Shown here: positions 25,720 to 35,296 of the stretch, one piece after another
Layout of the letters: every line of letters starts with the position of its first letter
How positions within the stretch are numbered: the first letter of the stretch is position 1
NCBI GenBank assembly: GCA_023230855.1
Contig: JALNWQ010000016.1
Coordinates: forward strand, 1 to 64,000
DNA from: Solirubrobacteraceae bacterium
Lineage (GTDB): Bacteria; Actinomycetota; Thermoleophilia; Solirubrobacterales; Solirubrobacteraceae
DNA length: 64,000 bases
Reading direction: 5' to 3'
The notes under the pieces: generated by a model
What the model saw: only the letters and a program-made list of their open reading frames with translations
The model's database searches: none
Told to the model about the DNA's origin: nothing
Made by a program: the position numbers and the translations under genes

Positions 25720-27327
25720 ATGAGCACCGCCCAGGACCCCAGCACCCGCACGTACGAGCAGGTCGTCGCCGAGCACCGGTGGAACGTGCCGGAGCGCCTG
25801 AACATCGCCACCGTCGTCTGCGACCGCTGGCCCGCCGACAAGCCGGCGATGGTCCACGAGGACCCCGACGGCCACGTCCGCGAGGTCGACTTCGGCGAGA
25901 TCCAGTCGCTCGCCGCACGGTTCGCCAACGTCGCCGTCGACCACGGCGTCGAGCGCGGCGACCGGATCGCCATGCTCCTGCCCCCGACCCCCGAGACCGC
26001 CGCCGCGTTCATCGGCACGTACAAGGCCGGGGCGGTCCTCCTGTCGATGTCGGTGCTCTACGGGACCGAGGGGATCCGCCACCGGGTCGCCGACAGCCAG
26101 GCGCGCATCGTCGTCACCGACACCGCCCACGAGGCGCTCATCCGCGAGGCGATCACCGGGATCGACCCCACCCCCGCCGTCATCGTGCTCACCCCCGAGC
26201 TGCTCGCCGGCGCGTCCGACGCGTTCACGACCGTCGACACCTCGAGCGAGGACCCCGCCCAGCTCTTCTACACGTCCGGCACCACCGGCCTGGCCAAGGG
26301 CATCCTCCACGCCCACCGGTTCGTCCTCGGGCACGAGGAGTTCGAGTACTGCCACGAGCTGCAGGACGGGGAGCGGTTCCGCTCGATGGCCGAGTGGGCG
26401 TGGGCGGCCGGGATCAACCCGCTCATGGGCGCCTGGCGCCTCGGCGCGGTCCAGTACGTCGCCCAACGGGCCGGCGGGTTCTCGCCCGAGGCCGAGCTCG
26501 AGTTCCTCAGCCGCCACCGGATCACCAACGTCTTCACCACCCCCACCGCGCTGCGGTCGCTCATGGCCGTCGAGAGCGCCGGCGAGCGGTTCCCGATCCC
26601 CCTGCGCCGCGCCTGCTCCGCCGGCGAGCCGCTGAACCCGGAGGCGATCCGCTGGGTCCGCGAGCAGTACGGGATCACCGTGCTCGACTTCTACGGGCTG
26701 TCGGAGGGCTACCCGCTCTGCGCGAACTTCCCGTTCATGGAGGTCCGGGACGGCTCGATGGGCAAGGTCATGCCCGGCTGGGACGTGCAGGTGCTCGACG
26801 AGGACGAGCGGCCCGTCGCCGTCGGCGAGCGCGGCGAGATCTGCTGGCGGCGCGGATCGAGCCCGACCTGGCCGCTCGGGTTCTGGAACAACCCGGACGC
26901 GACCGAGGAGACGTTCGGCGGGGAGTGGTTCCACTCCAAGGACGCCGCCCGGATCGACGAGGACGGCTACGTCTGGTTCGAGGGTCGCGCCGACGACGTC
27001 ATCCTCACCGCCGGGTACCGGGTGGGCCCGTTCGAGGTCGAGTCGGCGTGCCTGGAGCACGACGCGGTCGCCGAGGCGGCGGTCGTCGCCAAGCCCGACG
27101 AGCGGCGCGGGTGGATCGTCAAGGCGTTCATCCGGGTGGCCGAAGGCCACGAGCCGAGCGACGAGCTGGGCCGCGAGATCTCGCAGTACGTCCGCGACAC
27201 GCACTCCGCCTACGCCTATCCGCGCGAGGTCGAGTTCGTCGACGACCTGCCCAAGACCCTGACCGGCAAGATCCGCCGGATCGAGCTGCGCAAGCTCGAG
27301 GAGGAGCGGGCCGCCGGGCGCGGATAG
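25720..27327 (+). CDS. Acyl-CoA synthetase (AMP-forming), medium-chain type
   Basis: 535 residues of the ANL adenylating superfamily; activates a carboxylic acid with ATP and joins it to CoA. Motifs: phosphate loop 'YTSGTTGLAKG' near 185, 'YGLSEGYP' near 326, 'GYRVGPFEVES' hinge near 430, and the catalytic Lys in 'TLTGKIRR' near 515. Architecture and length fit acetyl/medium-chain acyl- or benzoate-type CoA ligases; the substrate cannot be read from sequence. A GAGAGG ribosome site precedes the ATG. Two hairpins follow the gene. Confidence 0.88.
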   Translation: MSTAQDPSTRTYEQVVAEHRWNVPERLNIATVVCDRWPADKPAMVHEDPDGHVREVDFGEIQSLAARFANVAVDHGVERGDRIAMLLPPTPETAAAFIGTYKAGAVLLSMSVLYGTEGIRHRVADSQARIVVTDTAHEALIREAITGIDPTPAVIVLTPELLAGASDAFTTVDTSSEDPAQLFYTSGTTGLAKGILHAHRFVLGHEEFEYCHELQDGERFRSMAEWAWAAGINPLMGAWRLGAVQYVAQRAGGFSPEAELEFLSRHRITNVFTTPTALRSLMAVESAGERFPIPLRRACSAGEPLNPEAIRWVREQYGITVLDFYGLSEGYPLCANFPFMEVRDGSMGKVMPGWDVQVLDEDERPVAVGERGEICWRRGSSPTWPLGFWNNPDATEETFGGEWFHSKDAARIDEDGYVWFEGRADDVILTAGYRVGPFEVESACLEHDAVAEAAVVAKPDERRGWIVKAFIRVAEGHEPSDELGREISQYVRDTHSAYAYPREVEFVDDLPKTLTGKIRRIELRKLEEERAAGRG

Positions 27328-27414
27328 GGCGCGCCGGCCCGCAGGCGGACCGGGCCGCCGGCCGGGTCACGGGCCGGCCGGCCCGCCGGCCGGGGACGGA
27401 CGCCCCGGAACGCC

Positions 27415-27442
27415 GTGGGGCCGGCGTCGTCGCCGGCCCCAC
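27415..27442 (+). terminator. 12-bp hairpin after acyl-CoA synthetase
   Basis: Perfect 12-bp stem with TCGT loop (27415-27426 / 27431-27442), about 90 bases past the synthetase stop. It could also act on the convergent tRNA-Ser transcript. Confidence 0.65.
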
Positions 27443-27452
27443 GAGGAAGGTT

Positions 27453-27482
27453 GCGCGCTCCGTCCCCCCGGACGGAGCGCGC
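27453..27482 (-). terminator. 13-bp hairpin downstream of tRNA-Ser(UGA)
   Basis: Perfect 13-bp stem with four-base C loop (27453-27465 / 27470-27482), starting 23 bases past the 3' end of the minus-strand tRNA. Second of a back-to-back hairpin pair between convergent units. Confidence 0.65.
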
Positions 27483-27504
27483 CAGGGTCCCGTCCCGGAC
27501 CCAG

Positions 27505-27590
27505 CGGAGGGGAGGGGATTCGAACCCCTGGATCGTCACCCGACCTCTGGTTTTCAAGACCAGCGCAATCGTCCACTCTGCCACCCCTCC
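27505..27590 (-). tRNA. tRNA-Ser(UGA)
   Basis: 86 bases on the minus strand. Seven-base acceptor stem GGAGGGG/CCCCTCC, discriminator G, anticodon loop CTTGAAA with anticodon TGA, long class II variable arm, and T-loop TTCGAAT. CCA is not encoded. Confidence 0.95.
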
Positions 27591-27798
27591 AGAGGACGCC
27601 CCCACACATGGTACTCGCCCGGCGGCGATTGACAATCCGCTCATCAGCGATTCGTCTGGTCGCCCCGTCCGCCGGGTCGCCCGGCCGTCGACGTCACGAC
27701 GCGTCGCACGCGCCCGCCCCGGCCCGGCGCCACCGTCGTTTGCAGGGCATTCGCCGCCCGGGGCCCGTGGACGCCCGGGAGCCGTCCGGTGGTGGGCC

Positions 27799-27804
27799 TA
27801 CCGT
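27799..27804 (+). promoter_or_regulatory. -10 box TACCGT of sbcD
   Basis: TACCGT ends nine bases before the sbcD ATG at 27814. The rest of the 220-base gap after tRNA-Ser holds no gene. Confidence 0.4.
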
Positions 27805-27813
27805 CGAGGGGCG

Positions 27814-29034
27814 ATGCGGATCCTGCACACCGCCGACTGGCACGTCGGTCGCACGTTCCACCGGGCGGACCTCCACGAGGCGCAGGCCGCCGCGCTCGAC
27901 GCGCTGGTCGCTCTCGCGCAGGAGCACCGCCCGGACGCGATCCTCGTCGCCGGCGACCTCTTCGACCGGGCCATCCCGCCCGTCGCGGCGGTCGAGCTGG
28001 CGTGCGGCGCGCTGGCGCGCCTCGCGCGGGTCGCCCCCGTCCTGGCGATCACCGGCAACCACGACTCGCCGGGACGACTCGGGCCGTTCGCCCGGCTCAT
28101 CGAGGCGGCCGGGGTGCACCTGCGGTCCGGCGTCGACGACGTCAACCGGCCGCTCGTGCTCGAGGACGAGCACGGGCCCGTGGCGCTGTACGGCGTCCCG
28201 TACCTGGAGCCGGACGTCACCCACGAGGCGCTGGGGGCCGGCGAGCGCAGCCACGCCGCGGTGCTCGGCGCCGCGATGGACCGGGTGCGGGCCGACGCCG
28301 CCGGCCGCGACGGCACGGCGCGGATCGTCGTCACCGCCCACGCGTTCGTCCACGGCGGGCAGGTGTCGCCGTCGGAGCGCGACATCACCGTCGGCGGCGC
28401 CGCCGAGGTCGCGGCGTCGACGTTCTCCGGCGTCGACTACCTCGCGCTCGGCCACCTGCACCAGCCGCACGCCGTCGCGCCCGGCGCCCGCTACGCCGGG
28501 TCGCCGGTCGCGTACTCGTTCGTCGAGGGTCGGATCCCGCGCAGCGCCGTGCTCGTCGAGCTGGGCGCCCCGGGCGAGCCGGTGACCGAGCGGCTCCTGC
28601 CGCTGCCGACGTGGCGGGCGACCGCCGAGTTGCGCGGCCGGCTGGCCGACCTGCTCGACGACCCCGCCCACGACGCGCTCGCCGACCGTTGGCTGCGCGT
28701 GACGCTCACCGACGACGAGCGTCCCGCGAGCCCGATGGAGCGCCTGCGGGCGCGGTTCCCCCACGTCCTCGTCCTCGAGCACGAGCCGGAGGGCCGCCCC
28801 GCCACGCGGGCGCGCACCGACTACGCGGCGCGCGTCCGGGGCGTCGGCGACCTCGAGGTCGCGATGCGGTTCGTCGACGACGTCCGCGGCCGGGCCGCCG
28901 ACGACGCCGAGCGCGACCTCCTCGACCGGGCGGTCGTCGCCGCCCGTCGCGAGGAGCCCGCGTCGCGCCCCACCCGGAAGGACGCGGACCGCGGGCGCGT
29001 GCCGGTCGGCGCCGGCGATCGACCGGGTCGCTGA
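27814..29034 (+). CDS. sbcD: Nuclease SbcCD subunit D (Mre11-like)
   Basis: 406 residues. Metallophosphoesterase motifs in order: 'HTADWHVGR' (1), 'VAGDLFDRA' (2), 'ITGNHDSPGR' (3), 'TAHAFVHGG' (4), 'LALGHLHQP' (5). With SbcC it forms a Mn-dependent exo/endonuclease that opens hairpins and protein-blocked DNA ends. The start at 27814 begins the standard 'MRILHTADWH' N-terminus; sbcC follows with a 4-base gap. Confidence 0.96.
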   Translation: MRILHTADWHVGRTFHRADLHEAQAAALDALVALAQEHRPDAILVAGDLFDRAIPPVAAVELACGALARLARVAPVLAITGNHDSPGRLGPFARLIEAAGVHLRSGVDDVNRPLVLEDEHGPVALYGVPYLEPDVTHEALGAGERSHAAVLGAAMDRVRADAAGRDGTARIVVTAHAFVHGGQVSPSERDITVGGAAEVAASTFSGVDYLALGHLHQPHAVAPGARYAGSPVAYSFVEGRIPRSAVLVELGAPGEPVTERLLPLPTWRATAELRGRLADLLDDPAHDALADRWLRVTLTDDERPASPMERLRARFPHVLVLEHEPEGRPATRARTDYAARVRGVGDLEVAMRFVDDVRGRAADDAERDLLDRAVVAARREEPASRPTRKDADRGRVPVGAGDRPGR

Positions 29035-29038
29035 CGGC

Positions 29039-32029
29039 GTGCGCCTGCACCGGCTGCGGATCCAGGGGCTCGGCCCCTTCGGCGGGACCGAGGAGGTCGA
29101 CCTCGACGCGCTGTCGTCCGGTGGCCTGTTCCTCCTCACCGGCCCGACGGGCGCCGGCAAGACGAGCGTCCTCGACGCGATCTGCTTCGCGCTGTACGGC
29201 CAGGTGCCCGGCGCCCGGCAGGACGGCGGCCGGCTCGTCAGCGACCACCGGCCGATCGAGCTGACGCCCGAGGTCGAGCTGGAGGCGACGATCGCCGGCC
29301 GACGGATCCGGGTGCGACGCGTCGCCGAGCACGTGCGGCCGTCGCGGCGCGGTGGCGGCACGACGATCGAGCGGCCGTCCGCGACGCTCCAGGAGCGCCG
29401 GCCCGGCGGTGACTGGGTGGCGGTCAGCACGTCGCTGCAGGAGATCGGGAGCGAGCTGCAGGCGCTGCTCGGCATGAGCCTCGACCAGTTCGCCCAGGTC
29501 GTGCTGCTGCCCCAGGGCGGGTTCGCGACGTTCCTGCGCGCCGGGGCCGAGGAGCGCCAGAAGCTCCTGGAGCGCCTCTTCGACGCCCGACGGTTCGCGC
29601 GGATCGAGTCGTGGCTCGAGGAGGAGGCGCGCCGTGCCCGCGTCGCCGCCGAGGACGCCGAGCGCGGGTTCGAGCAGGAGCTCGCGGCGCTCGTGGCGAC
29701 GGTGTCGGGCGGCCCCGACGACCCACCGGACCCGCGTGACGCCGACGCGGTCCGCGGGTGGCTCGACGCGATCACCGCCCGGGTCGCCGGCGAGGTCGAC
29801 CGGACCGTGGCGCTGCGGACCCGCCACGCGGAGGCGCTCGACGCGGCCCGACGCGCCGAGCAGGCCGCCCGCGACCGGGACGCCCGGGCCGCCGAGCGCC
29901 GCCGTCACGCGACCCGGCTCGCCACGCTCGAGGCCGAGGGCGCCGCCCGCGACGCGGACCGCGCGACGCTCGACCGTGCGCGCCGCGCCGCGCCGGCGCG
30001 AGGCCCTCACGCCGAGGCGGTCAAGGCCCGTCGCGACCGGCACGGAGCCGACGAGCAGCTCGGCAAGGCCCGCGAGTGGGTGCGGGGCCTCGAGGCCGAC
30101 GACGTCGACGCCGACGCGCCCGACGGCTGGCCCGCCGCCCGCGACGCCCGGGCGCGCCAGCACGCGGAGCTGCAGGCGCTGGCCGAGCGCGAGGCGGCGT
30201 TGCCGGAGCGTCGACGCGCGCTCGACCGCCTGACCCGCGACGCGGAGCAGGCCGAGCGCGACGCGGCCGCCGCCGACGACGCGGTCCGGGCCCTGTCGTC
30301 CCGCGGTCCCGCGCTCGACGCGGAGCTGCGCGAGCGCTCGGACGTCGCCGCCCGCCTGCCCGACCTGCGCGCCGCCGTCGAGCAGGCCGCGGCGCGCACC
30401 ACGGCCGCACGCGCCCGCGACGCCGAGGCCGCCACCCTCCGCACGGCGCGCGACACGCGCGACGCCGCCGTCGCGGCCCACCAGGACGCACGGGACCGGC
30501 TGCTCGACGTGCGGGCGCGACGCCTGGCCGGGATCGCCGCCGAGCTGGCGGGCACGCTCGACGACGACGCCCCGTGCCCCGTGTGCGGGTCCGCGGAGCA
30601 TCCGCGCCCGGCCTCGCCCGGGGCCGACCACGTCGACGAGGCCGCCGAGCGGGCCGCGGAGGCCGAGGCCGAGCGGCTCCGCGTCGCCCGCGAGGCCGCC
30701 GACGCGCACGTCGCGACGATCGACGCGCGCCGCGCGGCCGCCGCGGCGGTGGCCGGGGACGAGCCCGTCGACGTGCTCGCGGAGCGCGAGGCCCGGGCCA
30801 CGGTCGCCGCCCGGGACGCCGAGGACGCGGGCCGTCGCGCCGACGAGCTGCGCCGCGAGCGCGACGCGCTCGTCGCCCGCACCGACGCGGAGCGCCGCCG
30901 GTCCGCAGACGGACGGGAGCGCGCCGCGAAGACCCGGGCCGAGGCGCAGGCGCTGGAGCGCGAGGTCGCCACCACCGTCGCCGAGATCGACGCCGCCCGC
31001 GGCGACCACCAGACCGTCGCGGCGCGTCGCACCGCCCTGGAGTTCGACGCCCGCTGCCTGGACAAGGCCCACCGTCTGGCGCAGGAGGCGGACGCGCTGC
31101 GGACCGCCGCCGACGACGCCGAGCGGCGGTTGCGCGACGCGCTCGACGCCGCAGGGCTCCGCGACGAGCGCGAGCTGGCGTCGGCGGCGCTCGACCGCGC
31201 GGCGACGGACGCCCTGGAGCAGACGATCCGCCGGCACGACGACGAGCTCGCCGCGGTGCGGGCCGCGCTCGCCGACCCGCGCCTGGCCGACGTCGACCCG
31301 GACGCCCCGTCCGGCCTGGCGGCGGCGGAGGCCGCGGTGACCGAGGCGGGAGCCGCGCACGAGGCGGCGATCACCGCGGCCGGGGCCGCGTCCGACGCCG
31401 CCGCGCAGCTCGCGACCCGCGCCCCACGGCTGCGGGCCTCCCTCGACCGGCTCGCGCCGCTGCGGGACGCCCGCGCCCGCGCCGGCGACCTCAGCCGCCT
31501 GGCGGCCGGGTCGAGCGTCGACAACGAGAAGCGGATGCGGCTGACCGCCTACGTCCTCGCTGCCCGTCTGGAGCAGGTGGCGGCCGTGGCGTCCGACCTG
31601 CTCGGGCGGATGTCGTCCGGTCGCTACGGCCTGGTCCACCACGACGAGCGGTCGGGGCGTTCCCGGTCGGGCCTGGGGCTGCGCGTCGTCGACGGCTGGA
31701 CCGGGGAGGAGCGCGACACCCGCACCCTGTCGGGCGGCGAGTCGTTCTTCGCGTCGCTCGCGCTCGCCCTGGCGCTGGCCGACACCGTCACCGCCGAGGC
31801 GGGCGGCCGGCCGCTCGACACGCTGTTCATCGACGAGGGCTTCGGGTCGCTCGACGAGGAGACGCTCGAGGAGGTCATGGACGTCCTCGACGAGCTCCGC
31901 GACGGCGGCCGCGTCGTCGGGATCGTGAGCCACGTCGCCGAGCTCCGCGGCCGCGTCCCCACCCAGCTGCAGGTCGTCAAGGAGATCGACGGATCGCACC
32001 TGCGGACCGCGAGCGTCGCGGGGGCGTGA
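29039..32029 (+). CDS. sbcC: Nuclease SbcCD subunit C (Rad50-like ATPase)
   Basis: 996 residues. Walker A 'TGPTGAGKTS' near residue 34, Q-loop in 'VVLLPQGGFATFLRAG', two long Ala/Arg/Glu-rich coiled-coil arms, zinc hook 'CPVCGSAEHPRP' near 512, ABC signature 'LSGGESFFASLALALA' near 896 and Walker B 'LDTLFIDEGFGSLD' near 930. It tethers DNA ends and drives SbcD. GTG start. The stop codon is in the same frame as the truncated reductase immediately downstream. Confidence 0.96.
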   Translation: MRLHRLRIQGLGPFGGTEEVDLDALSSGGLFLLTGPTGAGKTSVLDAICFALYGQVPGARQDGGRLVSDHRPIELTPEVELEATIAGRRIRVRRVAEHVRPSRRGGGTTIERPSATLQERRPGGDWVAVSTSLQEIGSELQALLGMSLDQFAQVVLLPQGGFATFLRAGAEERQKLLERLFDARRFARIESWLEEEARRARVAAEDAERGFEQELAALVATVSGGPDDPPDPRDADAVRGWLDAITARVAGEVDRTVALRTRHAEALDAARRAEQAARDRDARAAERRRHATRLATLEAEGAARDADRATLDRARRAAPARGPHAEAVKARRDRHGADEQLGKAREWVRGLEADDVDADAPDGWPAARDARARQHAELQALAEREAALPERRRALDRLTRDAEQAERDAAAADDAVRALSSRGPALDAELRERSDVAARLPDLRAAVEQAAARTTAARARDAEAATLRTARDTRDAAVAAHQDARDRLLDVRARRLAGIAAELAGTLDDDAPCPVCGSAEHPRPASPGADHVDEAAERAAEAEAERLRVAREAADAHVATIDARRAAAAAVAGDEPVDVLAEREARATVAARDAEDAGRRADELRRERDALVARTDAERRRSADGRERAAKTRAEAQALEREVATTVAEIDAARGDHQTVAARRTALEFDARCLDKAHRLAQEADALRTAADDAERRLRDALDAAGLRDERELASAALDRAATDALEQTIRRHDDELAAVRAALADPRLADVDPDAPSGLAAAEAAVTEAGAAHEAAITAAGAASDAAAQLATRAPRLRASLDRLAPLRDARARAGDLSRLAAGSSVDNEKRMRLTAYVLAARLEQVAAVASDLLGRMSSGRYGLVHHDERSGRSRSGLGLRVVDGWTGEERDTRTLSGGESFFASLALALALADTVTAEAGGRPLDTLFIDEGFGSLDEETLEEVMDVLDELRDGGRVVGIVSHVAELRGRVPTQLQVVKEIDGSHLRTASVAGA

Positions 32030-32047
32030 CGCGCGGCGACGGCCCGA

Positions 32048-33322
32048 GCCACCTACTTCGGTGCCCGCTTCGGCGGCGCGTGCATCAACGTCGCGTGCGT
32101 GCCGACGAAGGCGCTGATCCACCGCGCCGGCGCGCGCCGCGACGGCGACGACCCCGGCCCGTGGTTCGCGGAGTCGGTGGGCCGCCGTGACGCGCTCGTC
32201 GACCGGTTGCGGGCCCGCAACCGCGAGCTGCTCGACGAGGTCGACGCGGTCACCCTCATCGACGGCCACGCCCGCTTCGTCGGACCGCACGAGGTCGAGG
32301 TCACCGGCGGCGACGAGCGGCTCACCGTCCGCGCCACGACGATCGTCGTCAACACCGGAACGGTCCCCGCGCCGCCCGCGATCCCGGGCGCCCGGACGGG
32401 CGGACGGATCCACGACTCGACGACGCTCCAGCACGTGGAGCCGCTGCCCGAACGGCTCGTCATCGTCGGGGCCGGCGTGGTCGGCCTCGAGTTCGCCGGG
32501 ATGTTCGCCGGGTTCGGCTCGCGAGTGACGGTCGTCGCGTCGGGCGGGTCGCCCCTCCCCCACGAGGATCCCGACGTCGCCGACGCCGTGCGCTCCCTCC
32601 TCGCGGAGCAGGGGGTGACGTTCGCCCTGGGCGTGCGCGCGACCGCGCTCGACGAGCGGCCCGACGACGTGACCGTGACCCTCGACGACGGCGCGACGCT
32701 CGCCGCCGACGCGGTCCTCCTCGCCACCGGACGGGCGCCCGCGACCACCGACCTGGGCCTCGACGCCGCCGGGATCGACGTCGATCCGCACGGCCACGTC
32801 GTCGTCGACGACCGGTTGCGGACCACCGCGCCCGGGGTGTTCGCCGTCGGCGACGTCAACGGTGGTCCGCGGTTCACCTACGTGTCGCTCGACGACCACC
32901 GGATCGTGCTCGACCAGCTGACCGGGCCCGGCACGCGACGGACGACCGACCGCGTCGCGGTGCCGACGACGACGTTCCTCACCCCACCGCTCGCCGGCGT
33001 CGGGCTGACCGAGGCGGAGGCGCGCGCCACCGGTCGGCCGTTCCTCGTCGCGTCGAAGCCGATCGCCGCGATCGCCGCGATGCCGCGCCCGAAGGCGATC
33101 GGCGACACGCGCGGGCTCATCAAGGTCCTCGTCGACGCGGAGACCGACGCGGTCACCGGCGCGACGTGGCTCGGCGTCGACGCCCAGGAGACGATCAACC
33201 TCGTCGCGCTCGCGATGCGCGCCGGAGTCACCGCGACCGAGCTGCGCGACGGGATCTGGACCCACCCGTCGAGCACCGAGGCGCTGAACGAGGTCCTCGG
33301 CGAGCTCCACCCCGCCGGGTGA
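32048..33322 (+). pseudogene. RclA-type flavoprotein disulfide reductase, N-terminally truncated
   Basis: The reading frame opens right after the sbcC stop, in the same frame, and homology begins at 'ATYFGARFGGACINVACVPTKAL', the redox-active CxxxxC helix (Cys codons at 32081 and 32096). The preceding 30-40 residues of a normal protein, with the GxGxxG FAD-binding strand, are absent and there is no start before the GTG at 32099, which is inside the motif. The rest is intact: NAD fold 'IVGAGVVGLEFAGMFAGFG', 'VFAVGDVNGG', 'FTYVSLDDHRIV', and C-terminal 'HPSSTEALNEVL'. It resembles E. coli RclA. A start at 32099 would give 407 residues lacking FAD binding and the redox disulfide. Confidence 0.75.
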
Positions 33323-33346
33323 CGCCGACGCCGGCCCGGGAACGAC

Positions 33347-33372
33347 GAAGCCCCCGCATTCGCGAGGGCTTC
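33347..33372 (-). terminator. Hairpin between RclA-like remnant and tRNA-Arg
   Basis: GAAGCCC (33347-33353) pairs with GGGCTTC (33366-33372) around a 12-base loop, directly downstream of the minus-strand tRNA-Arg and also after the plus-strand reductase remnant. It may work in both directions. Confidence 0.55.
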
Positions 33373-33377
33373 AAAGG

Positions 33378-33451
<74 letters not shown>

Positions 33452-33612
33452 AACGGCGAGCCAGTGTAGCGGTCCGGCCCCCGGCGCGTCGTCCCGCATC
33501 ACGTCGGCCGCCGTCGGGGCCGGGACGTGCAGCGGGCCCGAGGCGCACCACCCCGCGGCGACCGCTCCGCGCGCAGGGCGCGCGCCGTCCGCGCCGCCCG
33601 TACGCCGCGCTC

Positions 33613-34305
33613 CTACCCCACGTCGACGAGGCCGACCGGGCAGCTGACGCCGGTCTCGCCGTGGCCGCAGTAGCCGTGCGGGACCTTGTGGAGGTACTGC
33701 TGGTGGTCGGGCTCGGCGTAGTAGAAGGGGATCGCGCCGCCGACGAGGGCCCCACCGGTCGGCTCGCCCCCCGCCCCACCGCGGATCTCGGTGGTGATCG
33801 CCCCGTGGCCGGCGGCGGCGAGCGCCCGCTGGTAGTTGTCGCGCGACGTCTCGGCCTGGCGCAGCTGCTCGTCCGTCGTCGCGTAGATCGCCGACCGGTA
33901 CTGGGTGCCGACGTCGTTGCCCTGGCGCATGCCCTGCGTCGGGTCGTGGCCCTCCCAGAAGGTCCGCAGCAGCGACTCGAACGTCACGTCGCGCGGATCC
34001 CACGCGACGAGGACCGCCTCGGTGTGGTTCGTCCGGCCCGCGCAGACCTCGTGGTACGTCGGGTTGGGGGTCTGCCCACCCTGGTAGCCGACCGCGGTGA
34101 CGAGCACCCCCGGGGTCGTCCAGAACGACCGCTCCGCGCCCCAGAAGCACCCCATCCCGAAGAACGCGTGCTCGGCCCCGTCGGGGAACGGCGGCACGAT
34201 CGGCCGGGCGAGGACCGGGTGGACGCCCTCGATCGGCATCGTCGCGTCGCGACCCGGCAGGGCGTCCTCGGGCGCGATGAGCGTGGCGGGCTTGGTGCGG
34301 AACAC
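33613..34305 (-). CDS. msrA: Peptide methionine-S-sulfoxide reductase MsrA
   Basis: 230 residues. Repairs oxidised methionine in proteins. The catalytic motif 'FGMGCFWGAE' with the nucleophilic Cys is near residue 50; 'VGYQGGQTPNPTYHEVCAG' and 'DVGTQYRSAIY' are family hallmarks; C-terminal 'HGYCGHGETGVSCPVG' carries resolving cysteines. The GTG at 34305 is chosen: it begins the common 'FRTKPATLIAPEDALPGR' N-terminus and has GGAGG ten bases upstream. Divergent from the TrhA-like gene, with TACGCT a possible -10 about 50 bases upstream. Confidence 0.95.
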   Translation of the reverse strand: MFRTKPATLIAPEDALPGRDATMPIEGVHPVLARPIVPPFPDGAEHAFFGMGCFWGAERSFWTTPGVLVTAVGYQGGQTPNPTYHEVCAGRTNHTEAVLVAWDPRDVTFESLLRTFWEGHDPTQGMRQGNDVGTQYRSAIYATTDEQLRQAETSRDNYQRALAAAGHGAITTEIRGGAGGEPTGGALVGGAIPFYYAEPDHQQYLHKVPHGYCGHGETGVSCPVGLVDVG

Positions 34306-34384
34306 GGCGGTGCCTCCGGGGGTCGCGGGGTCCGTCCGAGCGTAGTCGATCGCCCACCCCGCCCCCGACGGCACGTCCAACGCG

Positions 34385-34390
34385 TAGAAT
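34385..34390 (+). promoter_or_regulatory. -10 box TAGAAT of trhA-like gene
   Basis: TAGAAT ends six bases before the GTG start at 34397; the closest of the set to the TATAAT consensus and the clearest leaderless candidate. Confidence 0.6.
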
Positions 34391-34396
34391 CGTCGC

Positions 34397-35095
34397 GTGA
34401 GCAACGCGCTGGGCACGCCGGGGGCAGGTCCGACCTCGCCGTCGCCGATGCCCGCGCTCAAGCCGCGGATGCGCGGCGTGCTCCACCAGTGGGCGGCCGT
34501 CGTCGCGGCGCTCGCGGGCACCGGGCTCGTCGTCAGCGCCCCCAACGCCGAGGCGCGCTGGGTGTCCGGCATCTACGCGCTGTCGATGGTGGGCCTGTTC
34601 ACCGTCAGCGCGATCTACCACCGCGTGAACTGGACGCGGGCGTCCGCGCGACAGTGGATGCGCCGCCTCGACCACGCGATGATCTTCGTCATGGTCGCCG
34701 GGTCGGTGACGCCGGTCGCGGCGATCGTCCTCGAGGGCGGGATGCGCACGACGGTCCTCAGCGTCGCCTGGGGCATGGCCGCGCTCGGCATCACGATCAA
34801 GCTCCTCTGGATCGGCGCGCCGAAGTGGGTGAGCGCCACGATGTACATGGCGATGGGCTGGGCGGGCCTGGCGATCCTCCCCCGCCTCGTGGGCGACCTC
34901 GGGGTGTGGCCCGCCGTCGGGATGCTCGGCGGCGGCGCGTTCTACACCGCGGGCGCGGTGATCTACGCGAGCAAGCGCCCCAACCCGTTCCCGCGGGTGT
35001 TCGGCTACCACGAGATCTTCCACGCGCTCGTCATCGTCGCCGCGCTCGCGCACTTCCTCGTCATGGCCCTCGCGGTCGTCCCGCACCAGGGCTGA
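34397..35095 (+). CDS. trhA: Hemolysin III / TrhA (PAQR-like) membrane protein
   Basis: 232 residues with seven predicted helices. Family metal-site motifs are present: 'SAIYHRVNW', 'RRLDHAMIFVMVAGSVTP' and the C-terminal 'GYHEIFHALVIVAALAH'. The three His groups and the Ser/Asp are those that bind zinc in PAQR relatives. The bacterial role is in membrane homeostasis, not haemolysis. GTG start with adjacent -10 box. Confidence 0.88.
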   Translation: MSNALGTPGAGPTSPSPMPALKPRMRGVLHQWAAVVAALAGTGLVVSAPNAEARWVSGIYALSMVGLFTVSAIYHRVNWTRASARQWMRRLDHAMIFVMVAGSVTPVAAIVLEGGMRTTVLSVAWGMAALGITIKLLWIGAPKWVSATMYMAMGWAGLAILPRLVGDLGVWPAVGMLGGGAFYTAGAVIYASKRPNPFPRVFGYHEIFHALVIVAALAHFLVMALAVVPHQG

Positions 35096-35184
35096 CCGCG
35101 TCGCACCGGCCACCGGCGACCGCGCCGCCGGCCCGCCGGGGACGTCCGCCGACCCGCGCGGACCCCGCCTCGCGCCCCTCTCGG

Positions 35185-35190
35185 TACACT
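35185..35190 (+). promoter_or_regulatory. -10 box TACACT of tRNA-Ser(GCU)
   Basis: TACACT lies ten bases before the first base of the tRNA at 35200, so the transcript starts at or within a few bases of the mature 5' end. Confidence 0.5.
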
Positions 35191-35199
35191 CGGCGCGCT

Positions 35200-35289
35200 G
35201 GAGCGTTGGCCGAGTGGCTTAAGGCGCTCGCCTGCTAAGCGAGTTGGGGGTTTGAAGCTCCCTCGGGGGTTCGAATCCCCCACGCTCCG
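35200..35289 (+). tRNA. tRNA-Ser(GCU)
   Basis: 90 bases. Acceptor GGAGCGT/ACGCTCC, discriminator G, anticodon stem CTCGC/GCGAG with loop CTGCTAA (anticodon GCT), long variable arm, T-loop TTCGAAT. CCA not encoded. Confidence 0.96.
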
Positions 35290-35296
35290 CCTGATC

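Noticed and set aside
25130..25918. Extended N-terminus of the DUF3817-like gene
   Set aside because: The added 128 residues are low-complexity, overlap the acyl-CoA synthetase start region, and a -10 box adjoins the ATG at 25534.
28706..33310. A 1534-codon open frame on the minus strand opposite sbcD/sbcC
   Set aside because: It mirrors the codon structure of sbcC in very GC-rich DNA, has Arg/Gly/Asp low-complexity composition, no recognisable domains, and covers four genes with clear families on the plus strand.
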